Shown piece by piece: positions 1-7,417 of a DNA stretch of 64,000 bases (the first letter of the stretch is position 1; every line of letters begins with the position of its first letter). This DNA is from Myxococcales bacterium (GTDB taxonomy: Bacteria > Myxococcota_A > Polyangia > Polyangiales > Houyiibacteriaceae). Under the pieces are notes generated by a model that had not been told where the DNA came from, ran no database searches, and saw only the letters and a list, made by a program, of their open reading frames with translations. Position numbers and translations under genes: made by a program. Where the stretch lies: contig JAOTVB010000001.1 of assembly GCA_029863605.1 (NCBI GenBank), positions 596,187-660,186 of the forward strand. The letters run 5' to 3'.

Positions 1-2
1 GG

Positions 3-287
3 TTCGCATTCAGCGGCGCCACCGTGCAATCGCAAACCGGTGCCGAATCTTCTCAATGCACGACCTGCGGCAAGGCCAAAGCGTGCCCGCATTGCGCGGC
101 CAAGGGTCATGGCTGGCACCATGCACACAAGTACGAATACAAATGCGTTCATCAAAGCGAGCGGACCAGCAAGAAGGCCGCGGACGCCATGACGGCGCAG
201 TTTAGCGGCCTCGGTGAAGACGGCTGGCGCCTCTCGAAAGCCGACGGCGGCTTCTGGTGCTTCACGAGAGTCAAGAACGCCAAGTAG
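3..287 (+). CDS. Small exported DUF4177-like protein with CxxC pairs (5' partial)
   Basis: The frame is open to the left edge, so the true start probably lies outside the window; the first in-frame start inside is a GTG at 24. The residues before it (FAFSGATVQ) look like the end of a signal peptide. It continues with two CxxC pairs (CTTC and CPHC, a zinc-ribbon or disulfide arrangement), a His-rich stretch (GHGWHHAHK), then a C-terminal part resembling the DUF4177 fold: KYEYKCV near the start and GEDGWRL followed by GGFWCFTR at the end. Function is unknown. The call rests on pattern resemblance and the conserved-looking C-terminus, and the combination of Cys pairs with a DUF4177-like tail is not one I recognise. 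Confidence 0.6.
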   Translation, partial: FAFSGATVQSQTGAESSQCTTCGKAKACPHCAAKGHGWHHAHKYEYKCVHQSERTSKKAADAMTAQFSGLGEDGWRLSKADGGFWCFTRVKNAK

Positions 288-315
288 CCGGCGACAGCCC
301 CGACACACCCGCCGA

Positions 316-1872
316 TCACGCCCTTGCGAGCATCCGGTCCGACAGATAGCTGGCCATCGCGTAGATCGTTTCCTGGGGGTTCACCAGCAGCGTCGTCGGG
401 AACAGGCTCGCGTCGACGACGTAGACATTGTCGAGATCGTGCATCCGGCCGTCTGGGCCGACGACGCTCTTCTTCGGATCTTTCCCCATGCGCATCGTTC
501 CCTGTGGGTGGTATGAGGCGAGCTTGTAGAGGTGCTTCCCGTTTTCGAGTGAGTTGATGACCGAGTCGATCTGATCAGGGCTTTCGATGACCGTGCGGCG
601 AGTCGTCGGTAGGAACACACGCTCGGCACCCGCGGCGAAGTAAATCTTCGCGGCGTTACGAAAGGCCTCCTGAAGACTTGGAAAGTCGCGATCGTCTAGG
701 TCGTAGTCGATGCGCTTGCGCCCGTTCTCCATGTAGACGCGACCGACGTTGTGGTCGTGGATGAGGGTCACCGCAGCCAAGAACCTGTTGCTCTTTTGGA
801 TGAAGTCGGTGTACTCGCGTCCGACTCCCCCACCCGAGCCTGTGGTGAGCGACATCGGTCCGAGGAAACCCGCCTCGAGCAGGAAGCTTCCCTCCTTCGG
901 ATCTTCGATGTTCCCCGCATAGGTCGTGATGGTGGCGCCGAGCCATCCATAGATGTCATCTTTGTGCACCGCAATCATTGCGGTCGAGGGATGGCACGCG
1001 AAGTTGCGCCCGATGAGGCCACTGCTATTGCCGATCGCATTCTTCTGAAAGAGCAGGGGTGTTTGCACTGCGCCCGCGGCGACGACCACCAACCCGGCTT
1101 TTACCGCGACGGGCTTCGTGCTGCCGCTGGCGTCGGTTGCGACCGCGTTGACCTGAGTGACGCGGCCATTGGTCACCTCGAAGGTTTCGGCGCGAGTGCC
1201 GCTCAGAATCGTAGCGCCGAGCTCGCTCGCCCATGGAAGGTACGTCACCAGCATCGATTGCTTGCGATCGGTCTTGCAACCCGACAGGCAATGGCCCGTG
1301 AGCGCGCAATGCGCGATGTTTCGCGAGACGGGGGCAGCAGGGATCCCGACCCTCTTGGCGCCTTCCATGATCAGGCGGCCGTTGAGATTGATCTCATGGG
1401 GGCCGTTCGGGTGGATGCGAAGGTTCTTCTCGACCCGTTCGAAGTACAGCGCCATCGCTTCAGGCGATAGATCGTCGAGGCCGTGGTCCTCTCCCCAGGC
1501 TTCGAGCACTTTGTCGGGCGCCCGAAAGCACACGGCGGCATTGACGACGGTCGAGCCCCCAACGCACTTACCTTGGAGAACAACCAGGTCGCCGCTCTTG
1601 TTGACCTGGTTTCCGCCCTCTTCGTAGAGCGTGTGGAACGCCTCGATCAGGCGCTCGGTGAACTGCTGCGACTTCACGTATGGGCCCGCCTCGAGGACCA
1701 CGACCTTTGCGCCGGCGCGGCTGAGCTCGTAGGCCGCGACCGCGCCACCGGCTCCTGAGCCGATCACCACTGCGTCGGCATCGAGCTTGAGGCCCCGGTC
1801 CGGCATGTCCGCAGGCTGCTGAACCCTGAGCACGGGGACCGGTGGAGGAATGTCGGTCGATGGGTCCGTCAC
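316..1872 (-). CDS. GMC-family FAD-dependent oxidoreductase
   Basis: A 518-residue glucose-methanol-choline family flavoprotein. The Rossmann FAD motif GSGAGG is at residues 38-43, followed by the acidic residue of the ADP-binding fold (VVVLEAG). A Cys-containing central segment (CALTGHCLSGC) is typical of the long-chain-alcohol-oxidase/cholesterol-oxidase-like branch, and the C-terminus carries the catalytic-region motifs YHPQGTMRMG and NPQETIYAMA. It should oxidise an alcohol group of an unknown substrate and pass electrons to a membrane acceptor. Its start overlaps the stop of the upstream subunit-3-like gene by 4 nt, so the two are translationally coupled and probably form one dehydrogenase complex. 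Substrate cannot be deduced. Confidence 0.93.
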   Translation of the reverse strand: MTDPSTDIPPPVPVLRVQQPADMPDRGLKLDADAVVIGSGAGGAVAAYELSRAGAKVVVLEAGPYVKSQQFTERLIEAFHTLYEEGGNQVNKSGDLVVLQGKCVGGSTVVNAAVCFRAPDKVLEAWGEDHGLDDLSPEAMALYFERVEKNLRIHPNGPHEINLNGRLIMEGAKRVGIPAAPVSRNIAHCALTGHCLSGCKTDRKQSMLVTYLPWASELGATILSGTRAETFEVTNGRVTQVNAVATDASGSTKPVAVKAGLVVVAAGAVQTPLLFQKNAIGNSSGLIGRNFACHPSTAMIAVHKDDIYGWLGATITTYAGNIEDPKEGSFLLEAGFLGPMSLTTGSGGGVGREYTDFIQKSNRFLAAVTLIHDHNVGRVYMENGRKRIDYDLDDRDFPSLQEAFRNAAKIYFAAGAERVFLPTTRRTVIESPDQIDSVINSLENGKHLYKLASYHPQGTMRMGKDPKKSVVGPDGRMHDLDNVYVVDASLFPTTLLVNPQETIYAMASYLSDRMLARA

Positions 1873-2435
1873 GGCGCCTCGATATCTTCTGCTATTGCAA
1901 TGGGCATCGGCGCGTTTCCGAGCTTCAAGATCTTCGCTTCATCCGAAACGGGGCCTTGATAGCCGACCCGACGCGCGGCCTCGACGTCTTGCCAGTATCC
2001 CAGAGCAACGAGCTTATCGATCAGGCCGACGATCGCGCGTTGCGTTTCGCCGCCGGCGTACCATCTGCGGATGTACTCCAACCTGTCTTCCGGGCTCAGG
2101 TTGGCGAACCGCGCGAAGTAGAGGCCGACGACGAACGACCCGTAGTCGAAGAGCTTCATTCCCGTGTGAAACTCATCGAGCGTCGGCGCGTCGAGAAAGG
2201 CGAGGATCCGGTCGATGTTATCGAGATAGGGTACCTCGGACAACGGTCTCAGGTTCGTCCCCTCGGTTGGGATGTAGACTTCGGCAAAACGCTCGAAGAT
2301 CATGCGCTCGTTGGGAGAGAGGCGAGCCGCTTCAGTGTGAGTCGGCGGCGGCGAGCCATCGCACGCCGGCAACACCAGTGCTCCCGCTCCGGAAAGAAGA
2401 CTCAGCTTAGAAAACGTTCGACGGTAAAGCTTCAC
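1869..2435 (-). CDS. Gluconate 2-dehydrogenase subunit 3-like protein with Tat/lipoprotein leader
   Basis: A 188-residue protein with a GTG start. The leader (YRRTFSKLSLL, then ALVLPAC) combines a twin-arginine motif with a lipobox ending at about Cys25, so it is likely exported folded and lipidated. The mature part resembles gluconate 2-dehydrogenase subunit 3 (F-x-E-x-YIPTEG near residue 50 and a helical remainder). Subunits of this family accompany a GMC flavoprotein, as here: the stop overlaps the start of the GMC oxidoreductase gene by 4 nt. It probably escorts the flavoprotein through the Tat system and anchors it at the membrane, an inference from the gluconate/fructose dehydrogenase complexes. 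Confidence 0.82.
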   Translation of the reverse strand: MKLYRRTFSKLSLLSGAGALVLPACDGSPPPTHTEAARLSPNERMIFERFAEVYIPTEGTNLRPLSEVPYLDNIDRILAFLDAPTLDEFHTGMKLFDYGSFVVGLYFARFANLSPEDRLEYIRRWYAGGETQRAIVGLIDKLVALGYWQDVEAARRVGYQGPVSDEAKILKLGNAPMPIAIAEDIEAP

Positions 2436-2453
2436 GAATCGTTACCGGGCGGG

Positions 2454-2480
2454 ACTATACCGACTTACTTCGCAGGCTGC
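2454..2480 (-). promoter_or_regulatory. Candidate -10 promoter element for the dehydrogenase operon
   Basis: On the minus strand TATAGT lies at 2459-2454, about 18 nt before the GTG start of the subunit-3-like gene, which would give a very short 5' leader. No good -35 hexamer is visible at the right distance and there is no clear ribosome-binding site, so the call is weak. Confidence 0.25.
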
Positions 2481-2635
2481 TACGGACTTAGCCGCGAGCG
2501 TGGAGACGGTGGGGTGAACGTGCGGGTCCACACTTAGGGATTCCGAGGTCTCCAAAGCCTCCCGGTCAGTTCCCGATCGACACGAGCTCGAGGATGGGTT
2601 GCGGCTCGCGCCGCGCCGGGTGTAGTGTCGGGTTG

Positions 2636-2821
2636 ATGCGCAACGATTTCAAGGCCAAAGTCGGCCACGCTTCCATGTTGCGCTTCTGCGCAACCGGCGA
2701 CGACGAGGACTGCACCTCCGACGACGGCGACGACAGTTCAGTGTACGTCACAGTCGCCGAGGGGCTTGGCAAGGGGTGGCCTATCAACTTAGCCGCACTC
2801 GGAAGTCTGGTGTCCTCATGA
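2636..2821 (+). CDS. Hypothetical small acidic protein
   Basis: A possible 61-residue protein with an Asp-rich middle (GDDEDCTSDDGDDSS) and no recognised domain. Its TGA overlaps the ATG of the next small ORF in the ATGA arrangement common in this genome, which is the main reason to keep it. There is no convincing ribosome-binding site. The stretch 2436-2635 upstream holds nothing else I can identify apart from the divergent candidate promoter. It may equally be non-coding. Confidence 0.25.
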   Translation: MRNDFKAKVGHASMLRFCATGDDEDCTSDDGDDSSVYVTVAEGLGKGWPINLAALGSLVSS

Positions 2822-3012
2822 CTATTCGCGATTTCGCCTCCCGCTTCGTCCGCTTCGCCGCGACGCCGGCATTTGGGGGGATGGCCCTCGTTTGTGCGTT
2901 CGCCCCGCAAGGCCACGCGGGATCACCACTGACCAGTATGTGGGTGATGTACATCCTCATGGCGCTTTTTCATTCGGGGCCGTGGTTGCGGGGACAGGCA
3001 TCCTCGACCTAG
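2818..3012 (+). CDS. Small hypothetical membrane protein
   Basis: A 64-residue protein with an ATG start that overlaps the preceding small ORF by 4 nt. The C-terminal half contains a hydrophobic segment, SMWVMYILMALFHSGPWLR, which resembles a recurrent short-protein family I have seen in Gram-negative environmental genomes (MWLMY..MSAFH..PWL), so it is more likely real than the ORF before it. No function can be assigned. The following 180 bases to the short-chain dehydrogenase gene contain no other gene. Confidence 0.45.
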   Translation: MTIRDFASRFVRFAATPAFGGMALVCAFAPQGHAGSPLTSMWVMYILMALFHSGPWLRGQASST

Positions 3013-3192
3013 TTGCTCGGCGCAGGAGTGGCCCGAGTTGAATCCAATCGCGAACGTTTAGCAGAAACCCTCTATGGAGAGGTGGTGGGTCGAAGTGGGT
3101 TACCCGTTACGATCTGTCATTACAACGCGTTTCGGAGATAATGGCCAGCGACTCGTCTTGGCAGCCAATCGAATCGTGAGGAGGAAGATCCA

Positions 3193-3972
3193 ATGAGCAA
3201 CAGAGAGGTCGCTTTGGTAACCGGTGCGTCGATGGGCATCGGCAGAGAGCTCGCGAAGATCTTTGCAGCGGACGGTCGTGACCTCGTTCTGGTGGCACGA
3301 AGTGAGGACAAGTTGCGAGGCCTGGCAAGCGAGTTGGAAGCCGAATTCGGAATCACGGCGCACGTAGTTCCGGCTGACCTCACGAAGCCGTCGGCCCCCG
3401 CCGCGATCTTCCAATCGCTGCGAAGCAAACGCTTGGAGCTCGACTACCTCGTGAACAACGCCGGCTTTGGAGCGAGGGGCGCGTTTGCGGAGCTTCCGCT
3501 CAGCGGGCAGATGGACATGCTCCACGTGAACATCGATGCCGTCGTGGCGCTCACTCACTTGGCTCTACGGGGCATGTTGGCTCGCAACAAAGGCCGGATC
3601 CTCAACATTGCGTCGACCGCGGGGTTTCTCCCGGGGCCAGACATGTCGGTCTACTATGCGACCAAGTCCTTCGTGATCCTTTTCTCGGAGGGGGTTGCCG
3701 AAGAAGTGAAGGGCTCGGGCGTGACCGTGACCGCCCACTGCCCCGGGGCAACCGCTACCAACTTCGCCGACACCGCTGGGAACGCAAAGAGCCTCTTGTT
3801 CAGGCTCGGCGCTGCCCCGGCAGACAAAGTCGCGCGCCACGCCTACCGGTCGATGATGAAAGGCAAGGTCGTGGCGATCGAGGGGTTCATGAATTGGCTC
3901 TCGGCGTTCACCGTGCGTTTGGGCCCAAGGGCGGTGGTGCGCAAGATCGCCCAATGGCTCAACCAAACGTAG
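3193..3972 (+). CDS. Short-chain dehydrogenase/reductase (SDR)
   Basis: A 259-residue classical SDR. It has the NAD(P)-binding TGASMGIG (residues 10-17), the structural NNAG motif (88-91), a catalytic Ser at about 141 and the YxxxK pair Tyr154/Lys158. The C-terminus and the sequence TAHCPGATATNFAD match the DltE/YdfG-like branch that reduces acyl or sugar carbonyls. Length is normal for the family. A strong AGGAGGA Shine-Dalgarno about 8 nt before the ATG supports the chosen start. It stands alone between small ORFs and a decayed gene, so context does not reveal its substrate. Confidence 0.93.
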   Translation: MSNREVALVTGASMGIGRELAKIFAADGRDLVLVARSEDKLRGLASELEAEFGITAHVVPADLTKPSAPAAIFQSLRSKRLELDYLVNNAGFGARGAFAELPLSGQMDMLHVNIDAVVALTHLALRGMLARNKGRILNIASTAGFLPGPDMSVYYATKSFVILFSEGVAEEVKGSGVTVTAHCPGATATNFADTAGNAKSLLFRLGAAPADKVARHAYRSMMKGKVVAIEGFMNWLSAFTVRLGPRAVVRKIAQWLNQT

Positions 3973-4033
3973 TCGTCACGACGGCTCTACCCCAACTTTG
4001 CGCGTGCCACGTCATCTTCGTTACGGTGAAACC

Positions 4034-4258
4034 ATGGGTTTGGGGACTTCGAGAGGTGCCGCCGCTGCCCTCGCGGCTTTCATATTTGCGGGACTCGGGC
4101 AGCCGTCGATGGTGAGCGCGGAAGTGTTCACCGGTGGACCGGGCGATGATATCGAGGCCACGATCAACACGCTGCAGCCCGGCGACGATCGTGCTTTCGG
4201 GCGGGATGTACACGTTGAGCGAGCGGTTCTCGTCATGCAGCGTCAGGCCCTGCAGTGA
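4034..4258 (+). pseudogene. Remnant of an exported right-handed beta-helix protein
   Basis: The first 52 codons look like the start of a secreted parallel beta-helix protein: a signal peptide (AAAALAAFIFAGLG...VSA), then EVFTGGPGDDIEATINTLQ and PGDD, the usual opening of pectate-lyase-like/beta-helix domains. The expected continuation (VLSGGMYTLSERFS) is present but in another frame, beginning at about 4189, so a frameshift breaks the gene. After about 40 more codons the resemblance vanishes and neither frame continues. Families of this kind are usually several hundred residues long, so most of the gene is lost. A sequencing or assembly error could explain the shift but not the missing remainder. 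Confidence 0.55.
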
Positions 4259-4341
4259 TCAAGCAGGTGATCTCCTAGCCATGATCTGGGTTCTCGGAAT
4301 GCTGGCCAGCCGGCGAAGACGCCGTCATGTAGATTGCTGAC

Positions 4342-4422
4342 ATGAGCAACGTCTACGACTACGGCGACCCCGCCCAAACCCAGTTCGAAGGCATCAACTA
4401 CTCGGTGGAGCGCGTCGAGTAA
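4342..4422 (+). other. Short ORF, possible second fragment of the decayed beta-helix gene
   Basis: A 26-codon ORF (MSNVYDYGDPAQTQFEG... ending in SVERVE) between the beta-helix remnant and trpB. Tyr-Asp-Tyr-Gly-Asp and an internal Asn/Tyr pattern could come from a beta-helix rung, which would make it a second fragment of the same decayed gene. No ribosome-binding site is evident. The whole 525-base gap from 3973 to 4497 otherwise shows no intact gene. Confidence 0.2.
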
Positions 4423-4497
4423 CCCACCGGTACCGACAGTGGCACTGAACCTGTCCAAGGTGCGCTTCCACCCGTCCTGCGCTACGTTCCGCGCCTC

Positions 4498-5688
4498 ATG
4501 CAAACCCCTGAACCAGCTCCCGGGCGTTACGGGCCGTATGGCGGGCGGTATGTGGCGGAGACCCTCATGCCGGCGCTCGATGAGCTCACGCGCGCCTACG
4601 AAGAGTCGCAGCGCGATCCGGCGTTTCAAGCAGAGCTCGACTCATTGCTTCACCACTACGCGGGACGGCCGACTCCGACGTATTTTGCGTCGCGGCTCAC
4701 CGAGGAGGTGGGGCCGCGCATCTGGTTGAAGCGCGAGGACCTGTGCCACACGGGGGCGCACAAGGTAAACAACACCATCGGCCAGATCTTGCTTGCCAAG
4801 CGCATGGGCAAGACCCGCATCATCGCGGAGACAGGCGCCGGCCAGCACGGTGTCGCGACCGCCACGTCATGCGCTCTGATGGGGCTTCCCTGCGAAGTGT
4901 ACATGGGGGCCGAGGACGTTCGACGGCAGGCTCCCAACGTCCGGCGAATGGAGCTCCTCGGCGCTGAAGTGCACTCGGTGAAGTCCGGGTCGGCGACGCT
5001 CAAGGACGCGATGAACGAGGCGTTACGAGACTGGGTCACCAACGTTCGGACGACCCACTATTGCGTGGGGTCCGTCGCCGGTCCACACCCGTATCCTCTA
5101 ATCGTCCGTGACTTTCAGGCGGTTATCGGAAAAGAGGCGCGCGCGCAGATGATCGAGCAGGCCGGCAAGCTCCCCGATGCGGTGGTCGCTTGCGTGGGCG
5201 GGGGCTCGAATGCGATGGGGATCTTTGCGGGTTTCATCGACGACGAGTCGGTGAGGCTCATCGGTGTGGAAGCTGCCGGGGACGGAATCGCTACGGGCCG
5301 CCACGCAGCGCCGCTTTGTGCCGGGGGTGTCGGAGTTCTTCATGGCGCGAAGAGCTATGTGCTCCAAACGGCGGACGGACAGATCGTCGAGGCGCACTCG
5401 ATCAGCGCGGGCCTCGACTACCCCGGCGTCGGCCCCGAGCACGCATGGCTCAAAGACATCGGGCGCGCCACCTACGGTGCGGTCACCGATGCACAGGCGC
5501 TCGACGCGTTCCAGCAACTCTGCCGCACCGAGGGCATCATCCCTGCCCTCGAGACCAGTCATGCGTTTGCGTATCTCCCGACCGTGGCCAAAGAGGTGGG
5601 GGACGATGCGGACATTCTAGTTTGTCTCTCCGGGCGGGGCGACAAGGACCTCGACACCGTGTTGGCACAGTTGAAGAGCAGGAGCTGA
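4498..5688 (+). CDS. trpB: Tryptophan synthase beta chain
   Basis: A 396-residue TrpB that condenses indole and serine to tryptophan with PLP. The opening [19 protein letters not shown], the PLP-lysine motif HKVNN (Lys89), the glycine-rich phosphate loop [10 protein letters not shown], and the C-terminal CLSGRGDKD are all present, so the enzyme looks fully active. Length is standard. No clear Shine-Dalgarno precedes the ATG, but the homology begins right after it. trpA follows 5 nt downstream, as expected for the alpha2-beta2 complex; trpC, trpF, trpD and trpE are not next to it. Confidence 0.97.
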   Translation: MQTPEPAPGRYGPYGGRYVAETLMPALDELTRAYEESQRDPAFQAELDSLLHHYAGRPTPTYFASRLTEEVGPRIWLKREDLCHTGAHKVNNTIGQILLAKRMGKTRIIAETGAGQHGVATATSCALMGLPCEVYMGAEDVRRQAPNVRRMELLGAEVHSVKSGSATLKDAMNEALRDWVTNVRTTHYCVGSVAGPHPYPLIVRDFQAVIGKEARAQMIEQAGKLPDAVVACVGGGSNAMGIFAGFIDDESVRLIGVEAAGDGIATGRHAAPLCAGGVGVLHGAKSYVLQTADGQIVEAHSISAGLDYPGVGPEHAWLKDIGRATYGAVTDAQALDAFQQLCRTEGIIPALETSHAFAYLPTVAKEVGDDADILVCLSGRGDKDLDTVLAQLKSRS

Positions 5689-5693
5689 GCTTC

Positions 5694-6494
5694 GTGGGTC
5701 GCATTGCCGACGCCTTCGCGAAGGCGAAGAAAGAGAATCGGGCTGCCCTGGTGATCTATGTGTGTGCTGGCGATCCGGATCTTCGCACGACTGAGGATCT
5801 GGTCGTTGCCGCGGCTGAATCCGGAGCCGACGTGATCGAGCTTGGCGTCCCGTTCAGCGACCCGACGGCGGACGGGCCCGCGATTCAGCGAGCGAGCGAG
5901 CGGTCCCTGGCGGCCGGGACGACGCTCGCGAAAGTGCTCGACACCATCGGCGCAATTCGTCGGCGCACCAACGTGCCGATCCTGCTGTTCGGCTACTACA
6001 ACCCGATTTTGTCGTATGGAGAACAGAAATTAGTCGAAGAAACCGCCGCCCGAGGCGCGGATGGTTTTCTCGTGGTCGACTTGCCGCCCGAAGAAAGCGA
6101 CGGCCTACGGCTGCCTGCGATCGAAAAGGGTCTCGACTTCGTCCCGCTCATTGCGCCCACCAGCGACCGAGACCGCGTGACCGAGGCAGCCGCAGCGGCC
6201 ACTTCGTTCCTCTACTATGTGTCCATGACGGGGGTCACGGGTTCGAAGGCCACCGATCTCGCAAGCGCGTCCGAGCGTGCAGGAGCGCTGCAGCGGGAGC
6301 TCAACAGGCCCATCGCGATCGGGTTCGGGGTCAAGACCAAGGAAGACGTCACGACCGTGGCTCGGCATGTCGACGGGGTCGTAGTTGGCAGCGCCGTCGT
6401 GCGCGTGATCGAGGAGGCTGAAAGCTCAGCGGCTGCCCTCTCGGCCGTGCGAACGCTAGTCGCCGAGCTGGCAGCCGGAGCCCGCAGACAATAA
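5694..6494 (+). CDS. trpA: Tryptophan synthase alpha chain
   Basis: A 266-residue TrpA, which cleaves indole-3-glycerol phosphate to indole and glyceraldehyde 3-phosphate. I chose the GTG at 5694, preceded by an AGGAG about 10 nt upstream inside the end of trpB; the same frame is open further upstream but that part runs through trpB in another frame and is not TrpA-like. With this start the catalytic pair falls at Glu49 and Asp60 in ELGVPFSDPTADGPAIQ, exactly the numbering of the well-studied enterobacterial enzyme. The phosphate-binding IGFGVKT and VVVGSAVV motifs are present. Confidence 0.96.
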   Translation: MGRIADAFAKAKKENRAALVIYVCAGDPDLRTTEDLVVAAAESGADVIELGVPFSDPTADGPAIQRASERSLAAGTTLAKVLDTIGAIRRRTNVPILLFGYYNPILSYGEQKLVEETAARGADGFLVVDLPPEESDGLRLPAIEKGLDFVPLIAPTSDRDRVTEAAAAATSFLYYVSMTGVTGSKATDLASASERAGALQRELNRPIAIGFGVKTKEDVTTVARHVDGVVVGSAVVRVIEEAESSAAALSAVRTLVAELAAGARRQ

Positions 6495-6499
6495 TGTCC

Positions 6500-6526
6500 T
6501 TGCTGGGGTCAGCACATGACGATACT
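6500..6526 (+). promoter_or_regulatory. Candidate promoter for the XRE regulator gene (leaderless)
   Basis: TTGCTG at 6500-6505 and GATACT at 6521-6526 are separated by 15 nt, which is short. The ATG of the regulator lies 8 nt beyond the -10 element, so transcription would begin at or next to the start codon. A 4-5-4 inverted repeat (GTCA at 6508-6511, TGAC at 6517-6520) sits in the spacer, where an autorepressor could bind. No Shine-Dalgarno is visible, consistent with a leaderless message. Confidence 0.3.
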
Positions 6527-6534
6527 GTCTCTTT

Positions 6535-6858
6535 ATGGCCAGTATTGATGTCATTTCCGCCAACCTGCCGATTCTCAGGGAGCTCCGCGACCGGATCGGT
6601 CAACACGAGCTCGCCGAGCGTGTGGGTGTTTCACGGAGGACGATCGCCCGGCTTGAGAGCGGGGAGGTCGCCGACCCGGGGGTCGACCTCGTGCACCGGA
6701 TCGCAAGCCAGCTCGGTGTCAGCCTCTCCCACTTGACCGAGACGCGCCTTCGAGCGGTCACGCTTCCGCTGCCGGAAGATATCTGCGCGCGATTCCAGTC
6801 AGAAGACGCGGCACTGATACTTGAAGCGATGGTCCGCGCTGCCCGCGCCCACCGCTAG
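6535..6858 (+). CDS. Small XRE-family helix-turn-helix regulator
   Basis: A 107-residue protein with one Cro/C1-type DNA-binding domain at about residues 10-62 (LRDRIGQHELAERVGVSRRT, recognition helix VSRRTIARLESG). The remaining 45 residues are unassigned and could mediate dimerisation. It follows trpA by 40 nt but has its own candidate promoter, so a role in trp control is not implied. The short size and a single HTH fit an autoregulating repressor of the antitoxin/Cro type, yet no toxin gene lies beside it. Its target is unknown. Confidence 0.85.
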   Translation: MASIDVISANLPILRELRDRIGQHELAERVGVSRRTIARLESGEVADPGVDLVHRIASQLGVSLSHLTETRLRAVTLPLPEDICARFQSEDAALILEAMVRAARAHR

Positions 6859-6899
6859 GGGACTGTCCCGTTTTTGATCCCGGTCGGGCCTGCGGCCCG
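6857..6899. repeat. REP-like palindrome and GC hairpin between convergent genes
   Basis: GGGACTGTCCC is a perfect palindrome with a one-base centre, followed by TTTTT, and then a second inverted repeat CGGGCC-TGC-GGCCCG at 6885-6899 (6 bp stem, 3 nt loop). The region lies between the convergent XRE gene and dciA, so it may act as a bidirectional terminator. The first palindrome with its T-run resembles the GGGGACAGTCCCCGTTTT-type extragenic repeats common in environmental Gram-negative genomes; a related copy occurs at 33120-33138. Confidence 0.4.
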
Positions 6900-6934
6900 G
6901 CAGTCTGTCCTGCCCCACCGCCCCACGCTATCGC

Positions 6935-7417
6935 CTAGGGTTTTTTGCGGGTGCGGGCGAGGCTGATGGTGGCCGCGTCGGTGATGGTCCGTCGGAGGTC
7001 GTCGTCTTGGATGCGGCTCAGCGCACGACCCAGCTCCTCGGGAAGTGCGGCAAGACGGACGGGTTCGGGCGCAGGGGGAGCCGGTCGCGCGCGCTTTGGG
7101 AGGTCGGGGAGGGGGCCTACCTTGAAGCGTAGCTTCTCGATCCCACTGTCAGGCACGTGCTTGCGGATCTGTTGAAGGAGATCTTCGCCGAGGTAGTGGA
7201 GCTCGTTGGCCCAGACCGACGAGCTCACATGCACGATCAAGACACCATGAAAAAGCTTGACTGGCCGCGCATGCTCGAGGACGCGTGGCGGGACGGACCG
7301 ACTCCACCAGGCGAACGCTCTCGCGGCCTCGAGCTGGTCGGGGGCGGGGTAGACACTCTTGAGGAGCTTTCCGAGCGATTCGAGCTTCCCTTTGCGGCGG
7401 CGCTTATGCATCGTCAA
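6935..7417 (-). CDS. dciA: DUF721 protein, DciA-like helicase-loader family
   Basis: A 160-residue protein with the DUF721 domain (about residues 15-100: LESLGKLLKSVYP, W-x2-SVPPRV, HARPVKLFHGVLIVHV, W-x3-LHYLGEDLLQQI). Known DciA proteins load or assist the replicative helicase DnaB. The C-terminal 60 residues are Pro/Arg/Ala-rich and probably disordered. ATG codons at 7417 and 7411 are both possible; either overlaps the end of the upstream alcohol dehydrogenase gene, so dciA is the last gene of a five-gene operon rather than part of a replication locus. Confidence 0.8.
   Translation of the reverse strand: MTMHKRRRKGKLESLGKLLKSVYPAPDQLEAARAFAWWSRSVPPRVLEHARPVKLFHGVLIVHVSSSVWANELHYLGEDLLQQIRKHVPDSGIEKLRFKVGPLPDLPKRARPAPPAPEPVRLAALPEELGRALSRIQDDDLRRTITDAATISLARTRKKP

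Noticed and set aside
5190-5693. Upstream extension of the trpA frame inside trpB
   Set aside because: The translated part is not TrpA-like; numbering of the catalytic residues fits the GTG at 5694.
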